Positions 1 to 12,692 of a stretch of 64,000 nucleotides of DNA are shown one piece after another; position 1 is the stretch's first letter; the number at the start of each line of letters is the position of its first letter. Source of the DNA: Erodium maritimum (lineage: Eukaryota; Streptophyta; Magnoliopsida; Geraniales; Geraniaceae); assembly GCA_963921825.1 (NCBI GenBank), contig OY997593.1, positions 48,530,039 to 48,594,038 on the forward strand. Direction: 5' to 3'. A program made the position numbers and the translations under genes. The notes under the pieces are model-generated. The model searched no databases and was not told the origin of the DNA. It saw only the letters and a list, made by a program, of their open reading frames with translations.

Positions 1-1064
1 GAGGGCCGGTGAGCAACACGTTTCGTGCCACGCTCCATGCCACGCGCGTTCAGACTTGCGTTTTTCAGAAGCCCTATATATACTAATCTAAGTCATAATT
101 GTGGGGGTTACGAATTTTGGGGAGCAAAAAGAGAACTTTGGAGCTAGAGCTTGGAGCTTCAAGGAAGAGGAGTGTGTCTTAGAGCAAGGATTGAACAATA
201 CTTTGGTTTTACATTTCGTATTTGGGTATTGTGTATCAAACTCAATTACATTATGTTTATCTATATGTCTTCTTCATCAATTTGTTTGTTCTTCTTCTCC
301 ATCATGAGCTAAGCTTCCATTGATCTAGGGCTAGGGGAAGCAATATGAGTAATTGATTCAATGGGTTTGTGGGTATATTGTGCAATTTGTGTGTAGGATA
401 CTGTTTACATAATTTGGGATTAATGCTTCTTCAAACTGGCCATTTGATAGTTGATTAGGTTTTAGCATTCAACAATCGAAAGCTGAGATTGACTAAAAGG
501 ACTAAGGATTATGTAACTCGGGTTTAAATCTAGTCTCTAATACAGTTAGGTTAACACGAGTGTAACAGCTATAGGCGTATAAACCCGAAAGTTAGAGGAG
601 TTCATGAATCGTAATGATGTATGTCTCTTTAGACCTAGATTAGAAATAACTAGGCGGACAGATTATACTAGGGTCCTAATCGATCGAAACATGTTTAGGA
701 CCAGTTGAGAGAACTTACGTTACCTTTAGACTTACCTTATTTGCACATGTAAACACAGATCCCTGTGAGTCAATAGTCATATTGTGACCCCGTTAAAAGT
801 CCTAGATCGCCTTTTTCCCTGAATTTCACAAACACTTGAACTTTGCTCTTATATTATTTTAATTTTCTTTACAACTTGTTATTTAGAATTTTCAAAACAA
901 AAACCAACCATTCCCAGAAACACATTAATAACAGATTATAAATCGAGTGACTATGTTACTGCTCCCTTGGGTACGATAACCAGACTTAAAACCGAAATAC
1001 TACTTGACGACCGGTGCGTTTGCCGCGCCCTTTTTGTGGGTTAATTCTCAGGGCGTCAAGTTAA

Positions 1065-1081
1065 TGGCGCCGTTTCCGGGG
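1065..1081 (+). other. Primer-binding site of the Athila-like element
   Basis: TGGCGCCGTTTCCGGGG, seven bases after the likely LTR end at 1058. This is the usual first-strand priming site of Athila/Tat gypsy elements. Confidence 0.75.
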
Positions 1082-1157
1082 AGCAACTAAGGCAACACTT
1101 TATATTTCTAATCTGTGTTGAGACTGTTTCACTTATTTTTATTTTTATTTTGTTTTT

Positions 1158-2342
1158 ATGCACTTGCGATCTCACCAATCTCCGAGTTTATTCACTGCAG
1201 ATCTTGAAGACGTTGAGAGGAACGCTAGGCTATTGAGAAGGGAGAGGAAAGGAGCTACAATGAGCCTCCCACCTGGGAACGACCCAAATTACTTGATCAA
1301 TCAGATGAGGCAAGAGGACACAGAGCAGCACACACCACAACCTCCTGCTAGGAATCAACAAGCAATTATGGGGCAACAAGGAAACAATCTCCATGTTACT
1401 GAAGCAGCACCAAGACAAAGGGTGTTAATGGAGTACGGTACCCCCTTTTCTATAGGGGGTGGATCAAGTATTGCAACCCCAACAATTGCGGCCAACCAAT
1501 TCAAGATTGATAGCTCACTCTTGCATTTGCTAAAGAGTGACCCGTTTCATGGGAATGCGCACGAGGATCCTTTGGGCCATCTGACAACATTTTCAGAGAT
1601 ATGCGCTACATTCGAAACGAATGGAGTCACAGAAGAGGCAATCTCTTATGATCATGTTATTCAAGAGAATTTTAATATTTGTGGATTTGAGACTCCTCTT
1701 GAGGCATGTTTAGTAGACAGTATTGATGAACTGTGTGAATCTTCACAGGAAGGTGCAGATGAAGTGATCCAGATGTTGGAGGCTTGTCCACCTTGGAAGA
1801 TTCGTAACACCCCCAAATTTATCATATTGGAAGCAACTTCGGGGCCAAAGTTGAAGCCCTCAATTGAACAAGCCCCAGAACTTGAATTGAAAACCCTTCC
1901 TGAGTCTCTTAAATATGTATTTTTGAATGACAATAACACTTTACCTGTAATAATTTATGTTGTATTGTCACCTCTACATGAAGAAAAGCTGATGAGAGTT
2001 CTGAAGGGGCATAAAAACGCATTTGGATGGACCATTGCAGACATTCAAGGGATAATTCCAGCCACATGCATGCACAAGATACTCATGGAAGATGACCACA
2101 AGCAGAGTGTGCAGCAGCAAAGAAGACTAAACCCGCTGCTGCAAGAAGTAGTGAAAAAGGAGGTAATCAAGCTCCTAGATGCAGGTATCATCTATCCTAT
2201 TTCTGATAGTGCGTGGGTTAGTCCAGTTCAGTGTGTGCCTAAAAAAGGGGGGAATACAGTAGTAAAAAATGATAACAATGAATTAATCACAACTAGGACC
2301 GTTACAGGATGGAGAGTATGCACAGTAGTATGCACAGACTAA
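1158..2342 (+). pseudogene. gag-like and RT-start remnant of the Athila-like element
   Basis: Open stretch of 394 codons. The first part resembles the gag start of Athila-type elements (MHLRSHQSPS, then a FKIDSSLLHLLKSDPFHG block typical of plant retrotransposon gag). The last third resembles the start of a gypsy reverse transcriptase (LLDAGIIYPISDSAWVSPVQ). Protease and the rest of pol are not present. It is a fossil of the surrounding element and not a host gene. Confidence 0.65.
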
Positions 2343-2448
2343 TCGATCGAAACATGTTTAGGATCAGTTGAGAGAACTTCCGTTACCTTTAGACTTACCT
2401 TATTTGCACATGTAAACACAAATCCTTGCGAGTCAATAGTCATATTGT

Positions 2449-3149
2449 AACAGACTTATCATCTTTAAATAGATAATGAAGTTCCAAGATAAGTCGAGTT
2501 TGTTGGGAATTACTTACAATACCATACGTTGTAGTTAATGTAGCCCATGGCTCAGCAGAGATCTTAACACTAGTAAGATGATGATAGTAATTCTCAGAAA
2601 AGGAGGACAGTATCCAGGAATATAGATGATCCTTTTGAAACCAAGAACGGTAACCCGGATTTAGAACCGGAAAGGGTGAATCAACATTTTCAATCATTGG
2701 AGATGGAGGTTTATGGGAGATATTGAAGATATCATGGAGCCCAAACATGTTGAGTAGAGGCTGAAACTGTAACTTTCATAATAAATAAGTTTTGAAGCCA
2801 GTGAGCTTGACAACCGACAACTGAGATAAAAAAAGGAAGAACCAGAAAAGAAAAAAAAGTGGGAACAATGGAGATGGTGGTGGATGATTGAGAAGAAGAA
2901 AAGGAGGAGGAGGAGGAGGAGATTTGAACAAAATAAGCCATTTGCTCTGATATGAAGTCAAGAGTCGTAATCTATGAGTGCAATAGTTGTGTATGTATAT
3001 TAATGATTCCGCGGATACAATACATTTTATATGTAGTGTATACAGTCTTATATAGTCATACAAATAGAGTTCTAATACATGTGTATATGTATAAGATAGA
3101 CTTGAAAATTGGTAAGCCACATTGGTTGTGATAAGGATTACCGTTGACA
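2449..3149 (-). mobile_element. Ty1/copia fragment: 5' LTR, PBS and part of gag
   Basis: On the minus strand a short LTR (about 3149-2953, starting TGTCAACGGTAATCC) is followed by a TATCAGAGC primer-binding site at about 2951-2943 and then by a gag-like stretch. That stretch (2748-2449) has the copia gag pattern: PGYRSWFQKDHLYSWILSS, then SAEPWATL. The rest of the element is absent. It abuts the Athila LTR piece at about 2448. Broken fossil, age not estimated because only one LTR is seen. Confidence 0.65.
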
Positions 3150-3281
3150 CCATTCAACCTATCTTGAAATTCAAACAAATAGGTGAAGGTTCAAACTTAC
3201 TATTTAAGTTGGTGTGGTGATTTATTATTTTAGTAAATTTTATAGTATACTACTTCTATCATGTTATTATGACGTTGTTTT

Positions 3282-6200
3282 ATTTTTATTATCAGCAAAG
3301 ACAAACTGCTAAGAGGTGAACATTAAAAAGGGAATTAACCTAGCAAAATGATGAGCAAAACAAAACCCCAATAAGCCTAGAAACCCAAAATCCGATGAAA
3401 GTGAAAATGATGAAGATGATTACACTACCCATGAAGAAAGAAGATCTACCTAAACCTTGAAACATCACAACACCCTTGAACCTTGAAACGACACAAATCC
3501 CTTGAACCTTGAGCAAGAACTTGGAGATTTGAACTAACGCCATCTCTAGATAATGAAAATGCCCCAACCCAATAAGCCAAAGTGACCAAGAAGCAAAAAC
3601 AACCCGAGACAAAAAGAAGCAGCAACAACAACGAAAAGTAACGGCTGATTGGGAAACCCCCCATACATAACCTCTGAGAATCCAAGACAGGATTATTCAA
3701 AAAGTCTTGAGAAATCCTTAACTCAGCAACCATAAAAATCTCTGGAGTTGGCTGATGATGACAAAAAGATTCCATCTCCCAACCCCAAGGAAGACCATAA
3801 GATCTGAGGAATGAAAAAGGAATTGAATCTAACATTTCCTGAATAAATACCATATGAGGCCTTTGCTTGAACAACATGACATCCCCCCTTGTTCCAAGAG
3901 AGGATCTTCAAATAGGATCTAAAAGACGGAACTGGTTTGAGCAAATTGATCACAACCAATGTCACAATCTTTGTCAAGATTAAGGAACTCATCTTCACTA
4001 CAAAACTCAATATCCACTCCAACATTCCTTCATTTTCTAGGGTAGTTAATTTATGGATAATAACTTCATCAGAGCAATCAGCAGAGAGACCTATAGTCTT
4101 CCCAAATGACCAAGCATTTTCAGTCTTAGCTCTCTTTCCCTTTGACACTTTTAATTTTGTTGTTTTAAATCTCTCCTTACCTTCTTTCAGTTTTGATCTT
4201 GTTTCATAAATATGAGGAGATAAAGAAGGCTTTGATTTTTACCCTTGGCCTTCTTCATAATGCTGGGGGGTGATGGTTTTTTGAAGTTGTGAGGCCCAAA
4301 AATCTGGTACTTCTTAAACTTGTGCTTGCATCTGGGTTTGAGGATTTTAAGGGTTAATATTGTCACTAAGAATTGCCTCCAACCCTTGTTTCTGAGATGA
4401 GACTGAGTGTAAAGCTGAGATGCCTTGATCCTTAGAATTGTACTTAGATGATTGTTGTGGGACTGTGAATGCCTACTAAGGGGCACCAAGCTTGGATCTG
4501 AGTGTTCTCCAACAAAGCATCAGCAGGTAATGATTTCCCAGCCACAAATCCTCTTTGATCTTGATCTTATCTAACATCTACAATCATATTTTGAAAGGCA
4601 GAATTAGAAGAATCTTGAGCAGCAATAAGAACCTGCATTGGAATGGGAAGCTAAAAAATTATGAGTTCTTTGAAGAGGAGGATTTTGTAGTAGTAAATGT
4701 TGAGCAAGAGCGTTCTCAGATGTTTGAACAATCCTCTCCTCCAATACTGGTGTAGAGAAAGTCTGCTCAATATTAAGATCCTTCCTTCTAGAGAGACTTG
4801 CATTAAACTCATAAGTATTTTCAGGAGAATCTTCAACTGAGGGGGACTTAAAAGGGTCTGATTTTGAATTGGTGTCATCGGGGGAAGAATAGCTTAAATC
4901 ACTTTGAATTTATGGTATTTATGAGGCTCCCACTGTAGAGACCCACACTTTAAAAACTTGTTTGCCTAGGTAAATTTCTACATCACTGGGAGATGGAGCC
5001 AACATAGTAGTATGGATGAGGACATAAGAAATGTCAAGATGAATACTAGAGATGGAGATAGGATGGGTGTAAACATAGGTTCCAAACTGATTTATTGTAG
5101 CAGCAAAGGTCTCCTACACCAACCATGAAAAGGTATTCCATGTAATGCAAGCCACACGAACTTCCATCCCTTTTTGCAAAGATAATCTTTTCCAAGAATG
5201 AAAGAGAGCAACTTCTTCAACCAGGCTCCACCATCCTTCACCAATTCCTTATCAAATAAAGGGTCCGAACAATGAACAATAAGAGATCTATTTCCCAGAG
5301 ACTTCACTTACACCTCACACACACCTTTCATTGCAATTTCTCTCAAAACTGAATGCACACCATGACTTTTAAGACTGACAGCTAAAAGGCAATTATTAAG
5401 AAAAAATTCCTGAGATATAACAACTGACCCTTGAATTCGAGGAGGCAAGTAATGTCAAACACTTTGTACTTAAAAGGAGGCATCCTGGCTGGCTTGTTAA
5501 GAGCTGGTGAGACAATTTGTGTCCATTGATTATAAATCCATTGAAAGAGTTGATTACCTTCTCCAGTTGAAATCTTGAGTTAGAGTAGTAGAACCTATAC
5601 CATTTTTCACTCCTGCTTTCTTTGGTTGCTATATGGACCCGTTTAACTTCTCCAACATCTGAAATAAATTAGCTAACCATGGAATTGTTGCTATGTTGGG
5701 AAGATTGTGAATGAAAGCAGCAAACTCTGATTGTTTCTACTGCTTCTTATCTGAAAAATCTCTCATTTTTTTATAATACTTGAATCTTGTTTTTTATGAT
5801 AGATATTATCTTGGAACCTGAAACCTTGTTCAAAGTCTAGGGGTGGAAATCCCATAAAAGAAGAGGCTTGAAGATTCTAATCTTGTTGTATTAGTTGTTG
5901 CTTTGAGACCACCTTGGATTTGAGTTGTCTCTAGGATCCATCTGATCTCTTTTGAAGTACAACTGCTCACCATCAAACATGTGAGAACCTCCATAAGTTT
6001 CTTTAAATTACTCCTATCTTCTGAAGATGTTGGTGAGTGTTTTGGGCTATGAATTAGAGGCCCCTTGTCTTGAGCAGGAACTTCTACTTCCTGGTATGGG
6101 GGATGTTGAGAGATTACTCTGCCATTGGTGAGAAAAATGTTGAGATTGTGTGTTCAACTTCAGTCTCCTTGTTGTATTTGTCCTTGCTTCCTTGTTCCTT

Positions 6201-6485
6201 GATTCCAATACCATTAGAAATCATCCTTATAGTCGTTAAATATAACCCCGGAGGAGCGCCAACATTGGAAGATGACGATTCCTTTTCCATAGATTCCGCT
6301 TCAACCTGCTCGGATGAGATGACCGCCGACCTTAGCCGCACCTTCCTTGGAATCGTAGGCAAGGAACCACCATTGGGACTAGACTCGCCGTCAATTTTCA
6401 GCCAAAATTTATCCATAAAGCAACGAGGAAGGACCAACAACGAATCCTAAAAATCTCTCAAAAAGGGCGCATGCAGCGCGTTTCC
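3282..6485 (-). mobile_element. L1-like LINE derivative (ORF1 plus endonuclease start, no RT)
   Basis: Minus-strand non-LTR element, 5' end at the right. Reading leftward, 6440-6114 codes for an acidic, serine-rich ORF1 start. 5307-5092 resembles the DUF4283 region of plant LINE ORF1 proteins (WKFVWLALHGIPFHGW). About 3920-3480 resembles the start of an L1 ORF2 endonuclease (LKILSWNKGG, then QRPHMVFIQEMLDS). No reverse transcriptase is seen. The left end is A-rich on the minus strand (TAATAAAAATAAAAC). Likely TSD of 12 bp with one mismatch: ATGACGTTGTTT at 3269-3280 and ATGATGTTGTTT at 6486-6497. Frames are broken in many places. ORF1 reading is moderate, endonuclease reading fair. Confidence 0.55.
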
Positions 6486-6502
6486 ATGATGTTGTTTCTT
6501 TT

Positions 6503-8278
6503 TTTTTTTTTTGAGCGAAAGGTGCATATTTCATAAACTAACTTATAGAGTACATTGTTGTGCATCGGGGAACATGCTCCTCGGCCACGGTAAGGTCAGT
6601 ATGAATGAACATTGTTCACAAAGCCATTTCATATCAGAACCGGAACAGACGGTATTTTGGTGCCCCATGGGCAAGGATAGAAGATGGATGGGGGGACGCG
6701 ATACCGGAGATCTAGAGGGACCTCGATGGTAATGGTGATGGTGGGAGGCAAAACATTTTTGGGGACCCCTCCAAGGGCCAGTCCCCGATACTCTGTCGAT
6801 GCCGCATCCCTCCCGACGGGGCCACTTCCCCGCTTGTGGTGAGCTATCCCATGCCACGCCAGGCGCAACCCTCCTCAGAACTCCCGCAACCTCCCTCGAT
6901 TGATCCCCGGGCGCTAGAAGCTCAACATGGCACGCCTCAGCCTGGGTGCGCCCTCCACCCCCGAAACCTCCAGACCGGCAGAGCCGAGCGGTAGCAATCG
7001 AATCAATAGAGAGCTGATCCCTTCGCCGCCCCCAACCATCCATCATGCACTCGGGTCCGGAAGAAAGGTGGAGGACCACCTAGAGCGACCTAGCTCGGTC
7101 GACCAAATTAGGTAACGGGTCCACTGTTATGTCGGTTTCCCCATACCGAGATGACCTAGCATTAGGTAAGTGGTCCACTATCAACGACTGCACTCCTTCT
7201 GCTCCCAGATAGCCATCGCGCCCGGTACATGCTCCACCCACAGCCACCAGGTGCGGACGACCCTGTCGGTGGCGGCATCCATCCACCGGTGCGTACCGGA
7301 GCAATCCCCGCCTATACGAAGGCGAGCTCCAAACCCTAGCAGACCCCCCTCGGGGCTGTGGATCAACATACGGTACCCACACCCTCCTTCGTCGCCGCAT
7401 CCAGTATCGGAAGACCCTTGTTGAAGAAGTCTTCATCATGCTCCATTGCATCCCGGGCCGATCACAGGTCCAGTGCCAAGTGCAAGTCTTCACCGACGTG
7501 ACCGAGACAACAGTCGAGATCTCCGTAATGTGCTGGGAATCGATGAAGGTGAGGATGCAGCCGTTCTGGCTGATATGGATCCCTAATCCGACCAGGCGTC
7601 CCCCTACGCACCAGAGCAAGGTCGTGGCGCTGATGGGTCCCAAAAGACGAGGTAGGGTTCGGGCCACAGGGTGAGGGTGTGTAGCGTGTAGTCGAAGCCA
7701 CCAAGACCCACCGCTCCCAGGTGCAACGTTCCTAATACCTACGACAAGCAACCGCCCTAGAGGAGTCGGGGGCGGTCCCCGGGGCCCGAAGACTCCCGGT
7801 GAGTCCCTCGCATCCGAAGCCCGGGGCCCAGCATCCATCAAAGAAGGAGACCGGGCCGAGAACTGGGAAAGTGAGGAGGGTTGCAATGGTGGTGGTGGGA
7901 CTCGCAGACCAGACAGCGGAATAGTAGGCGAGGCTGGGGAGAGAGGGCGAGGGAGCACGGCGCTCAGGCGATGAGTCGCCGGAGTCACAGGAGGAGCGGA
8001 GAGGGGATGAGTCACAGGAGGAGCGGAGAGGGGAAGAGTCGCAGGAGGTTGTGGACACGCCGCCCACTGCCATCCATAGGTAAACTCCACACCAGGCGTG
8101 GTCTGCGAAGTCAACTGGATGGGGTACGCAAATATCAGGATGACGAACCTGACAGGACTAGGTGACGCGTAACAACAGCAGATTGGAGCTCCATAACAAC
8201 AACAGACAAACTAGGGCTAAGGTTACGCTCCCAAGATTGAGAGAGAAGAATGGGAGCAATTTTGTTTTTTTCTACTTC
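6503..8278 (-). mobile_element. RT-less non-LTR retroelement A with 15-bp TSD
   Basis: About 1.8 kb between two perfect copies of GATGTTGTTTCTTTT (6488-6502 and 8279-8293). A T-run at the left end is the poly-A tail of a minus-strand transcript, and the minus-strand 3' end reads ...TTTCGCTCAAAAAA, as in plant LINEs. The GC-rich body has an open minus-strand frame at 8114-7080 (344 codons, proline/serine-rich at its start) that I do not recognise as a known domain. No reverse transcriptase is present, so it must have moved with enzymes supplied elsewhere. Its left TSD overlaps the right TSD of the neighbouring LINE derivative. Confidence 0.7.
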
Positions 8279-8293
8279 GATGTTGTTTCTTTT

Positions 8294-8675
8294 GTATCAT
8301 CTTACTTCTGTGCATTTTCATTTTGTGTCAGAATTAGTGTAAATGAATGGAAAAATCATCCGATCAAGTCATTACAAATTAAAAAGTCCATTATACATGT
8401 CCCATGTTCACATAATCCTATACATTTTCTTCCTCTCCCATAAAAAAGAACAAACTCTGTTGTAACCAAATAACAAATTTAATAAGATTAATCACTTCCC
8501 CAAGAAGTATCCAAGATTTCGACTTCTATTTATACCGATTTAATATGATGCTATCACGTTGAATTTATATTTGAAATATTGTTTGTATTATATTTTTTCT
8601 TCAAAAATGCATAGAAATTAGACATGCGAGTATTAAGATTTTGAGATAAAAAAAATTAAATGATATAGTCACGAT
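8294..8675. other. AT-rich interval, nothing recognised
   Basis: About 380 bp between retroelements A and B. No open frame with recognisable content, no repeat structure seen. Confidence 0.5.
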
Positions 8676-8687
8676 AAAGAAGTCTTT

Positions 8688-9892
8688 TTTTTTTTAAACG
8701 AGTAATTGAGGTATTGTATTATTATGAAACGTAAACCATGCAGGGTAGGGCGTAATAGCCCAAGATTCTATATATTTGTCCCGATCGACCGTAGTCCACC
8801 AAGCGCTCATAGATCTGTAGAAATAGTCTGTTTGTGTTCGCAGATCTTAACTCAAGAGTTCCCCTTATCGACATCTCAAAAATACAAGAAAAAAGATACA
8901 TAAACCAACAAATCCAAAGACCTAACCGAACTAAAGACAGGTAATAAGCAACATTAAAGAAAACTAAAAATAGTGCTCTGAGTGCGGCTTTCCCGAGACT
9001 CCCCAGTACCGGTAGTCCCGGTTCTGTGGGTATAGTCCGTAGTCGGACCCTCCCACCCCCGCTGGGTTTTCTCATTCTTCCAAAGGAGGTTGTAACGCCT
9101 CCGTCTGTGGGTCCTGAGCTACCTCCTCGTCCCTCATCTCCGAACAGATCTGACGGGGCTCTGATGTGTCACGGGGCCACGACGTTACTCTCCCCGACTC
9201 AGCATGGGCCAGTTGCAAGTTCGGCCAGGCCAGAGACTGTGCATGTTCACCCCGGCGAGGTTGCATCACTGGTTGTCGATTGGTCGGTGAGAAAAAAACT
9301 GGCGTGGGTTGCTCGCGAGGGGAATCGGCCGGTGGGACGGATCTCGGAGTTGCCAGATCCGGAAAACCAGCAGGTGGGAAGGGGTACGTGGCCTGCAACT
9401 CGATGGTGGATGGCCGGGATGGGGGCGGGGCCACCGTGTTCGGTGGGGCGTCGTTGTCCATGACTGGGAGCGCAGATGGAGATGAAGGGCAGGGTGGCTC
9501 GACAAGCGGAGGCTCGACTGTCTTGGGTTTCACGACCGGGATGGGGACAGAGCCATCAAAAACGATGGGGCGCCGTGGTCCATGGCCGCGAGGGAGGTTT
9601 GGCCGGCGTCCATGGCTATGCTGGTAGGGAGGTGCACTGGCGGGAGCGGAAGTTGCAGCGTAGAGACGACAGCGGTGGTAGCTTGACCGACTTCCATGGT
9701 TGCGCTGGTGATGGTGAGGATGAGGCTTGGGGTGGGGATGCTGAAGGTTGGCATGATGAACGGGGGTCATGGAGGTGGGTTAGCACGCCGGTGAGTGACT
9801 GCAGGAGTAGGGGTGAGGAAGAAGACGCGAGCGTCCAGAGGCAACACGAGGGTTTTGTAGAAACCCTAGGGTTCGAAAAAACTAGTCGATTT
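8688..9892 (-). mobile_element. RT-less LINE derivative B with 12-bp TSD
   Basis: About 1.2 kb between perfect copies of AAAGAAGTCTTT (8676-8687 and 9893-9904). The T-run at the left end is the minus-strand poly-A tail. The first 300-400 bp from the left are clearly homologous to the element at 28932-30219 (shared blocks such as TTTGTCCCGATCGA). A minus-strand frame at 9770-9072 (232 codons) is rich in proline and histidine and resembles the unstructured start of plant LINE ORF1 proteins. No reverse transcriptase is present. Presumably mobilised in trans by a full-length LINE. Confidence 0.7.
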
Positions 9893-9904
9893 AAAGAAGT
9901 CTTT

Positions 9905-10510
9905 CTTAGAGCAAGTTGAATGTTTAATTTGGGTGATTTCGTCGGATCCCTCCAACTAAGTACTAGTTTGATGTAATTACACTTGCACTATAAATTGATT
10001 TTCCTAATTTTCACTTTACTACGTGGTCAGAATGGATTTGTGTTGTGTTAATTTTCTCAAAATGATGAAATTGCCTAGATAAGGAACTCACGGCGGACCA
10101 GGCAGAAGCTCGCCTCTGCAGTGCCGGCTAAGGTTACTAGTGTATTTGTGGGGGACAAAGAGAAAAGCTAGAACGCACAACACAAACACCACCAACATTT
10201 TCGAACCAGTTAGGAGAGGACAATGCAACATACACGTTTTTAATTACGATCCATGCAAAGATTAAAATAGAGATTATGTTTATACGAATCCACTCTCTCT
10301 ATCACATGGCCGACCATATCTCCCCCGGGTCAAAAGATTTGGTTTCGATTTCAAACTTGTTTAGTCACGAGCAGAACTATGCAACATTCACGTTTCTTTT
10401 TTGTTTTTGTTTATGATGGATAAGAACGTTTACCGACATTATAAGAATATGTTAGTATTATGGTCCGACCTAAAGAAAATGTCAAACTGGTAAATGAAAA
10501 TTTAAATTTG
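9905..10510. other. Unassigned interval between retroelements B and C
   Basis: About 600 bp, mostly AT-rich, with a GC-richer patch at 10085-10180. No domain or repeat recognised. Confidence 0.45.
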
Positions 10511-10527
10511 ATATTTAGGTTAGTGTT

Positions 10528-12360
10528 TTTTTTAATCAGCAGTGCATATATTAATAGAAAATCTCTTTAGAGGTTGAAGAAGTACAAAGTTTGTCTACAG
10601 ACTTAAACAAAAAACCACAACAAAGAGTTTGGCGCTCAGAAACCTGACACGAGCATGACGCTTATAAACCTGACACGAGCATGGCACTCATAAACCTGAC
10701 ACGAGCATGACGCTCGGAATACAACCACGAGCATGGCGCTCGGAATACAACAACGAGCATGGCGCTCAGAATACAACTACGAGCATGACGCTCGGAATAC
10801 AACCACGATCATGACGCTCGGAATACAGCCACGAGCAAGGCGAGTAAAATCCAACTGTCGAACCTCACCAGCAAAGATCCAAGCCCTATCCTTGATTTGC
10901 TAAACCGACTCCCACCTCAATAGAGTTGCCCAACTAAGGACAACAACTATAATGCCGGCGGCCAACACCACTAACGGCTGAGACAGATCCGAATTACCAT
11001 GCGAACCTTAGCAGAAGGCTTCTGCGGGGCAAACAGCACCCATGAAACCCGCCGGCGGTCAACGCCTTTAACCGACGAGCTCGACCCACCACCGGGTCGA
11101 GATGAAACGAAACCAAAATACTAAAGAAGCATGCACGAATAGGACATGCTTAGCTTACCAAGGGAAAAGGACGAAGACAACTTCAAAACTGACCATCATG
11201 GCATGCACCCGTGCCGGCCCTCGACACGAAACCGGCCAACACCAAGAATCGCCAGTAGGGGACCTGGTATTTCTACCGAACACCAGGCATGCCTTTCTGT
11301 AAGACCTCGGCTACCGCCGATGAGGTCAAAAACACCAACCAAAGCCAAGAACTCCGGAACCGAGAGTCACCCAAAGCCTAACCCTATAACCGAGGCTTTT
11401 CCTAGCAACGAACCGAGCTGACATCACACGTCCTCACGCACCCCTACTTTCGACAGAGTGTAAAAAGCGCGACAGCCAACTCGGACGACTTCGATCTCAC
11501 GGAGGGTCCGCTTAACGCTTCGGCCAGCACCGATAACGCATGAAGAGACCCAAAATTTCTTCCAACCGGAGCCGAGAGAGGGGAGCAGCGATTCTACCCC
11601 TGGGAAGCCCGAGGAGGCCGGGATAACCATCCGCGGCACCAGGGAGGGTCAAGACCAGAGGGCGGCAGACCAAGGAGGTTGGGCAAACTGAACAGAACAA
11701 CGCTGAACTCCGGGCAGACCACTCCGGCAAGCCTCCGACGACGACCTGAAGACTAGCTAGCTCCGGTGACTGGCGAAGCCTCCGCACCGGCCAGACGAGA
11801 ACCAGATCTGACAGGAAAATAGCAACATCGCCCGAGCTCCACAACCCAAGGACCAGCGAGGCTCCGGAGCAGCAAACTCGACACCTTCCGCCAGCGAAGG
11901 AAGATCTGACAGGCCATGGAACCCGAGCTCGGACCCCACACCACTCCTCCGCCGGAGCAAAAGATCGGAGAAGAGGGGGTTTTAGATCTGGGCGGCAGTG
12001 AGCCGACAGATCCGCCACCTCCTCGGGACTTCCAGTCCGGCCGGAACCATGACGAAACACCACCAGAGGACCGGACCTTCACTGGCGAGCAACACGATCC
12101 GGCGGGCAATCCAGTCAGAGAGCAAAAACCACGGGCAGAAGAGGGAGGAGAAAAAGAGAGATGAAAGGAAAAAAGGGTGGAGGAAAGAGGGGAAGGGGGA
12201 AAGGAGAAGCCTCCGCCAGCAAGAACCATGGTCGGAGCTCTGGTCTTCACCGGTGGGGGTAGATCGGGAAGGCGGCACCGAAAAGAGCAAGTAGGGTTTG
12301 GGGGAAGTTTTTTAGAGAGAGAAGGATGAGACGATACATGAAAAATATCCAAAACGAAAC
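10528..12360 (-). mobile_element. RT-less non-LTR retroelement C with 17-bp TSD
   Basis: About 1.8 kb between ATATTTAGGTTAGTGTT (10511-10527) and ATATTTAGGTTAATGTT (12361-12377), one mismatch. A short T-run at the left end fits a minus-strand poly-A tail. The GC-rich body has minus-strand frames (12352-11753 and 12063-11512) without a domain I recognise. A 26-bp tandem repeat sits near the 3' end. No reverse transcriptase is seen, so it is probably non-autonomous. Confidence 0.65.
10630..10850. repeat. 26-bp tandem repeat in retroelement C
   Basis: About eight imperfect copies of CACGAGCATGACGCTCGGAA plus six bases. The first units carry a variant half (CATAAACCTGA in place of GGAATACAAC). 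Confidence 0.8.
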
Positions 12361-12660
12361 ATATTTAGGTTAATGTTAAGAATCAAAGTTACTTGATTTT
12401 GAGACTCTAACATACTTAACGTGCGAATTGGAATTCGGTATCGGACTTGACATGTGAACCGTTGGGATTTGGTCTGAATTAGGACGACATAAAATGAAGG
12501 TACATGGAGATAAATCAGGTTCTGATACCATATTAACATCCTATTCACTTAAGAGTTAGAATTGGTACGGCGGCACAACAGTATGCAGTCAAAACTGTTA
12601 CTGGCAAGGTTGTAAAACACGTTAGGCGCTAGTCGGACGGATTACGGTCTTAGGCGCTAT

Positions 12661-12692
12661 CACTACTGTTGATCTTGACTTGGGTGACGGAT
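12661..12692 (+). repeat. Left terminal inverted repeat of the CACTA element (outermost)
   Basis: CACTACTG, nine bases, then ACTTGGGTGACGGAT. It pairs with the right end at 28668-28699 (CACTACTG, nine bases, ACTTAGGTGACGGAT on the minus strand). Extra copies of this terminus start at 13757, 14851 and 15911. Confidence 0.88.

Larger units (their letters stand above)
1..2448 (+). mobile_element. Athila-like Ty3/gypsy remnant, internally deleted
   Basis: Fossil LTR retrotransposon that runs off the left edge of the window. The 5' LTR appears to end near 1058 and is followed by a primer-binding site (1065-1081, TGGCGCCGTTTCCGGGG) of the kind used by Athila/Tat elements. A TATA-like CTATATATAC lies near 73 in the LTR. 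An open stretch at 1158-2342 carries a gag-like start and, further on, the beginning of a reverse transcriptase domain (the SAWVSPVQCVPKKGG type). Positions 2339-2448 repeat about 110 bp of the LTR (675-791) and are taken as a 3' LTR piece. Most of pol is absent, so the element is broken. Family assignment rests on the primer-binding site and protein resemblance. Confidence 0.75.

Noticed and set aside
7080-8114. 344-codon minus-strand frame as a host gene
   Set aside because: It lies wholly within a TSD-bounded retroelement with a poly-A tail, and overlapping frames are open on both strands because of GC content.
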